DNA of 15,688 nt. It comes from CAZVYJ01 sp964631565. GTDB lineage: Bacteria; Planctomycetota; Phycisphaerae; SM23-33. A program made the translations under genes and the position numbers. The notes under the pieces are model-generated. The model did no database searches, was not told the DNA's origin, and worked only from the letters and a program-made list of their open reading frames with translations. Location: NCBI GenBank assembly GCA_964631565.1, contig CAZVYJ010000059.1, positions 1-15,688 on the forward strand, written 5' to 3'. Positions 15,364 to 15,688 of this stretch are shown piece after piece; position 1 is the stretch's first letter; every line of letters begins with the position of its first letter.

Positions 15364-15418
15364 TCATCCCTGTTTTTGAATCATTCCTCAAAAATCTTAA
15401 AAAACTTTGCAGGGATGA
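15364..15418 (+). other. Nested inverted repeat, possible structured RNA or terminator
   Basis: TCATCCCTG (15364-15372) is the exact complement of CAGGGATGA (15410-15418). Inside it, TTTTTGA (15373-15379) pairs with TCAAAAA (15388-15394), stacking directly on the outer stem on one side. Function is unknown. Confidence 0.45.
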
Positions 15419-15423
15419 ACTCA

Positions 15424-15476
15424 GAATGCCTAATGCCTGATGACCAATGTCTAATCAATGACTAATGCCTGATGTC
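15424..15476 (+). repeat. Heptamer array, consensus YRATGYC
   Basis: Seven 7-nt units of the form YRATGYC (for example TAATGCC, TGATGAC) run through this stretch, interrupted once by a 4-nt partial unit at 15452-15455. Confidence 0.7.
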
Positions 15477-15485
15477 CAAGAATTT

Positions 15486-15541
15486 GCGACTCGCGATTCG
15501 AGATTCGCAATTCGCGACTCTTCCTGCTGCCTGCTGCCCGC
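15486..15541 (+). repeat. Composite heptamer array GCGATTC then TGCCTGC
   Basis: Eight contiguous 7-nt units keep phase from 15486. The first five are of GCGATTC type, as at 15132. The last three change to TTCCTGC/TGCCTGC type, as at 84-118. The change of unit without loss of the 7-nt phase is notable. Confidence 0.7.
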
Positions 15542-15615
15542 TCCCTTTTTTCGGCACTGTTTGCGTGAGAAATCGGCGTCGCGACATGTAAGTATGGAGG
15601 GACGTTCTATAGGGA

Positions 15616-15659
15616 CGTGTCTAACTAGCCGCAAACGGAAGGACTTTATGCGCTTTGCC
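15616..15659 (-). repeat. Right copy of the 44-nt dispersed/inverted repeat
   Basis: The reverse complement matches 25-68 at 36 of 44 positions, including the 13-nt core (TCTAACTAGCCGC at 15620-15632 on the plus strand). Adjacent to it, GGGACGT occurs twice, 13 nt apart (15599-15605 and 15612-15618). Confidence 0.7.
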
Positions 15660-15688
15660 CATCTTACCCATTGCGCCAAAAAGAGTTC

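Larger units (their letters stand above)
15126..15688. other. Gene-free, repeat-rich region after nadA
   Basis: No credible coding sequence is seen in these 563 nt. The region is a mosaic of heptamer arrays, short perfect hairpins and the right copy of the 44-nt repeat, each listed separately. A 74-codon minus-strand frame at 15455-15679 runs through the repeats and is judged spurious. Confidence 0.65.

Noticed and set aside
15132..15541. CRISPR array
   Set aside because: Units are 7 nt and contiguous, without 20-50 nt spacers or repeats of 23 nt or more, and no cas gene is present.
25..15659. Whole window as a transposon or island bounded by terminal inverted repeats
   Set aside because: There is no transposase or integrase, the content is housekeeping plus signalling, and the two repeat copies are imperfect and embedded in other repeats.
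15455..15679. 74-codon minus-strand frame in the right intergenic region
   Set aside because: It reads straight through heptamer arrays (giving ESRIANLESRVANS) and the 44-nt repeat, with no ribosome-binding site or domain.

Overview
The window looks like chromosomal DNA from a G+C-rich, diderm bacterium, most likely a member of the Planctomycetota (Phycisphaerae-like). This is an inference from the PQQ-propeller lipoprotein, GTG/TTG starts, weak Shine-Dalgarno sequences and repeat-laden intergenic DNA; no rRNA or other marker is present to prove it. There is no transposase, phage gene, CRISPR array, tRNA or rRNA that I can support. Eleven protein genes are well supported.

Left block, minus strand (3392 to 119): a 91-residue orphan protein, a beta-propeller lipoprotein and the purine enzyme PurH, spaced closely enough to be one transcription unit. 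The lipoprotein gene and purH each carry an almost identical 13-nt GGGGC hairpin just ahead of the ribosome-binding site.

Central signalling block (3773 to 9489): a membrane GGDEF plus HD-GYP protein (cyclic-di-GMP synthesis and breakdown) and a NarL-type response regulator lie on the minus strand. They are divergent from a soluble histidine kinase with four PAS domains and a HisKA_3 core on the plus strand. Kinase and regulator are of matching subfamilies (HPK7/NarL) and share a 5' region, so they are probably partners, and the c-di-GMP enzyme downstream of the regulator is a plausible output.

Right block: a HAD phosphatase/beta-phosphoglucomutase-like gene follows the kinase and meets a GT4 glycosyltransferase gene end to end, 1 nt apart. 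Divergent from the glycosyltransferase is a plus-strand run of a TauE/SafE-type permease, the lipid II flippase MurJ and quinolinate synthase NadA.

The most unusual content is in the non-coding DNA. Degenerate arrays of 7-nt units occur in at least three intergenic places (84-118, 3564-3684, 15132-15541), with different unit sequences but the same 7-nt period. A 44-nt sequence at the left edge recurs inverted at the right edge (36 of 44 identical). A perfect 19-bp hairpin lies at 3523-3563. No complete new defence, mobile or metabolic system is visible; the repeat families and the divergent signalling locus are the points most worth following.
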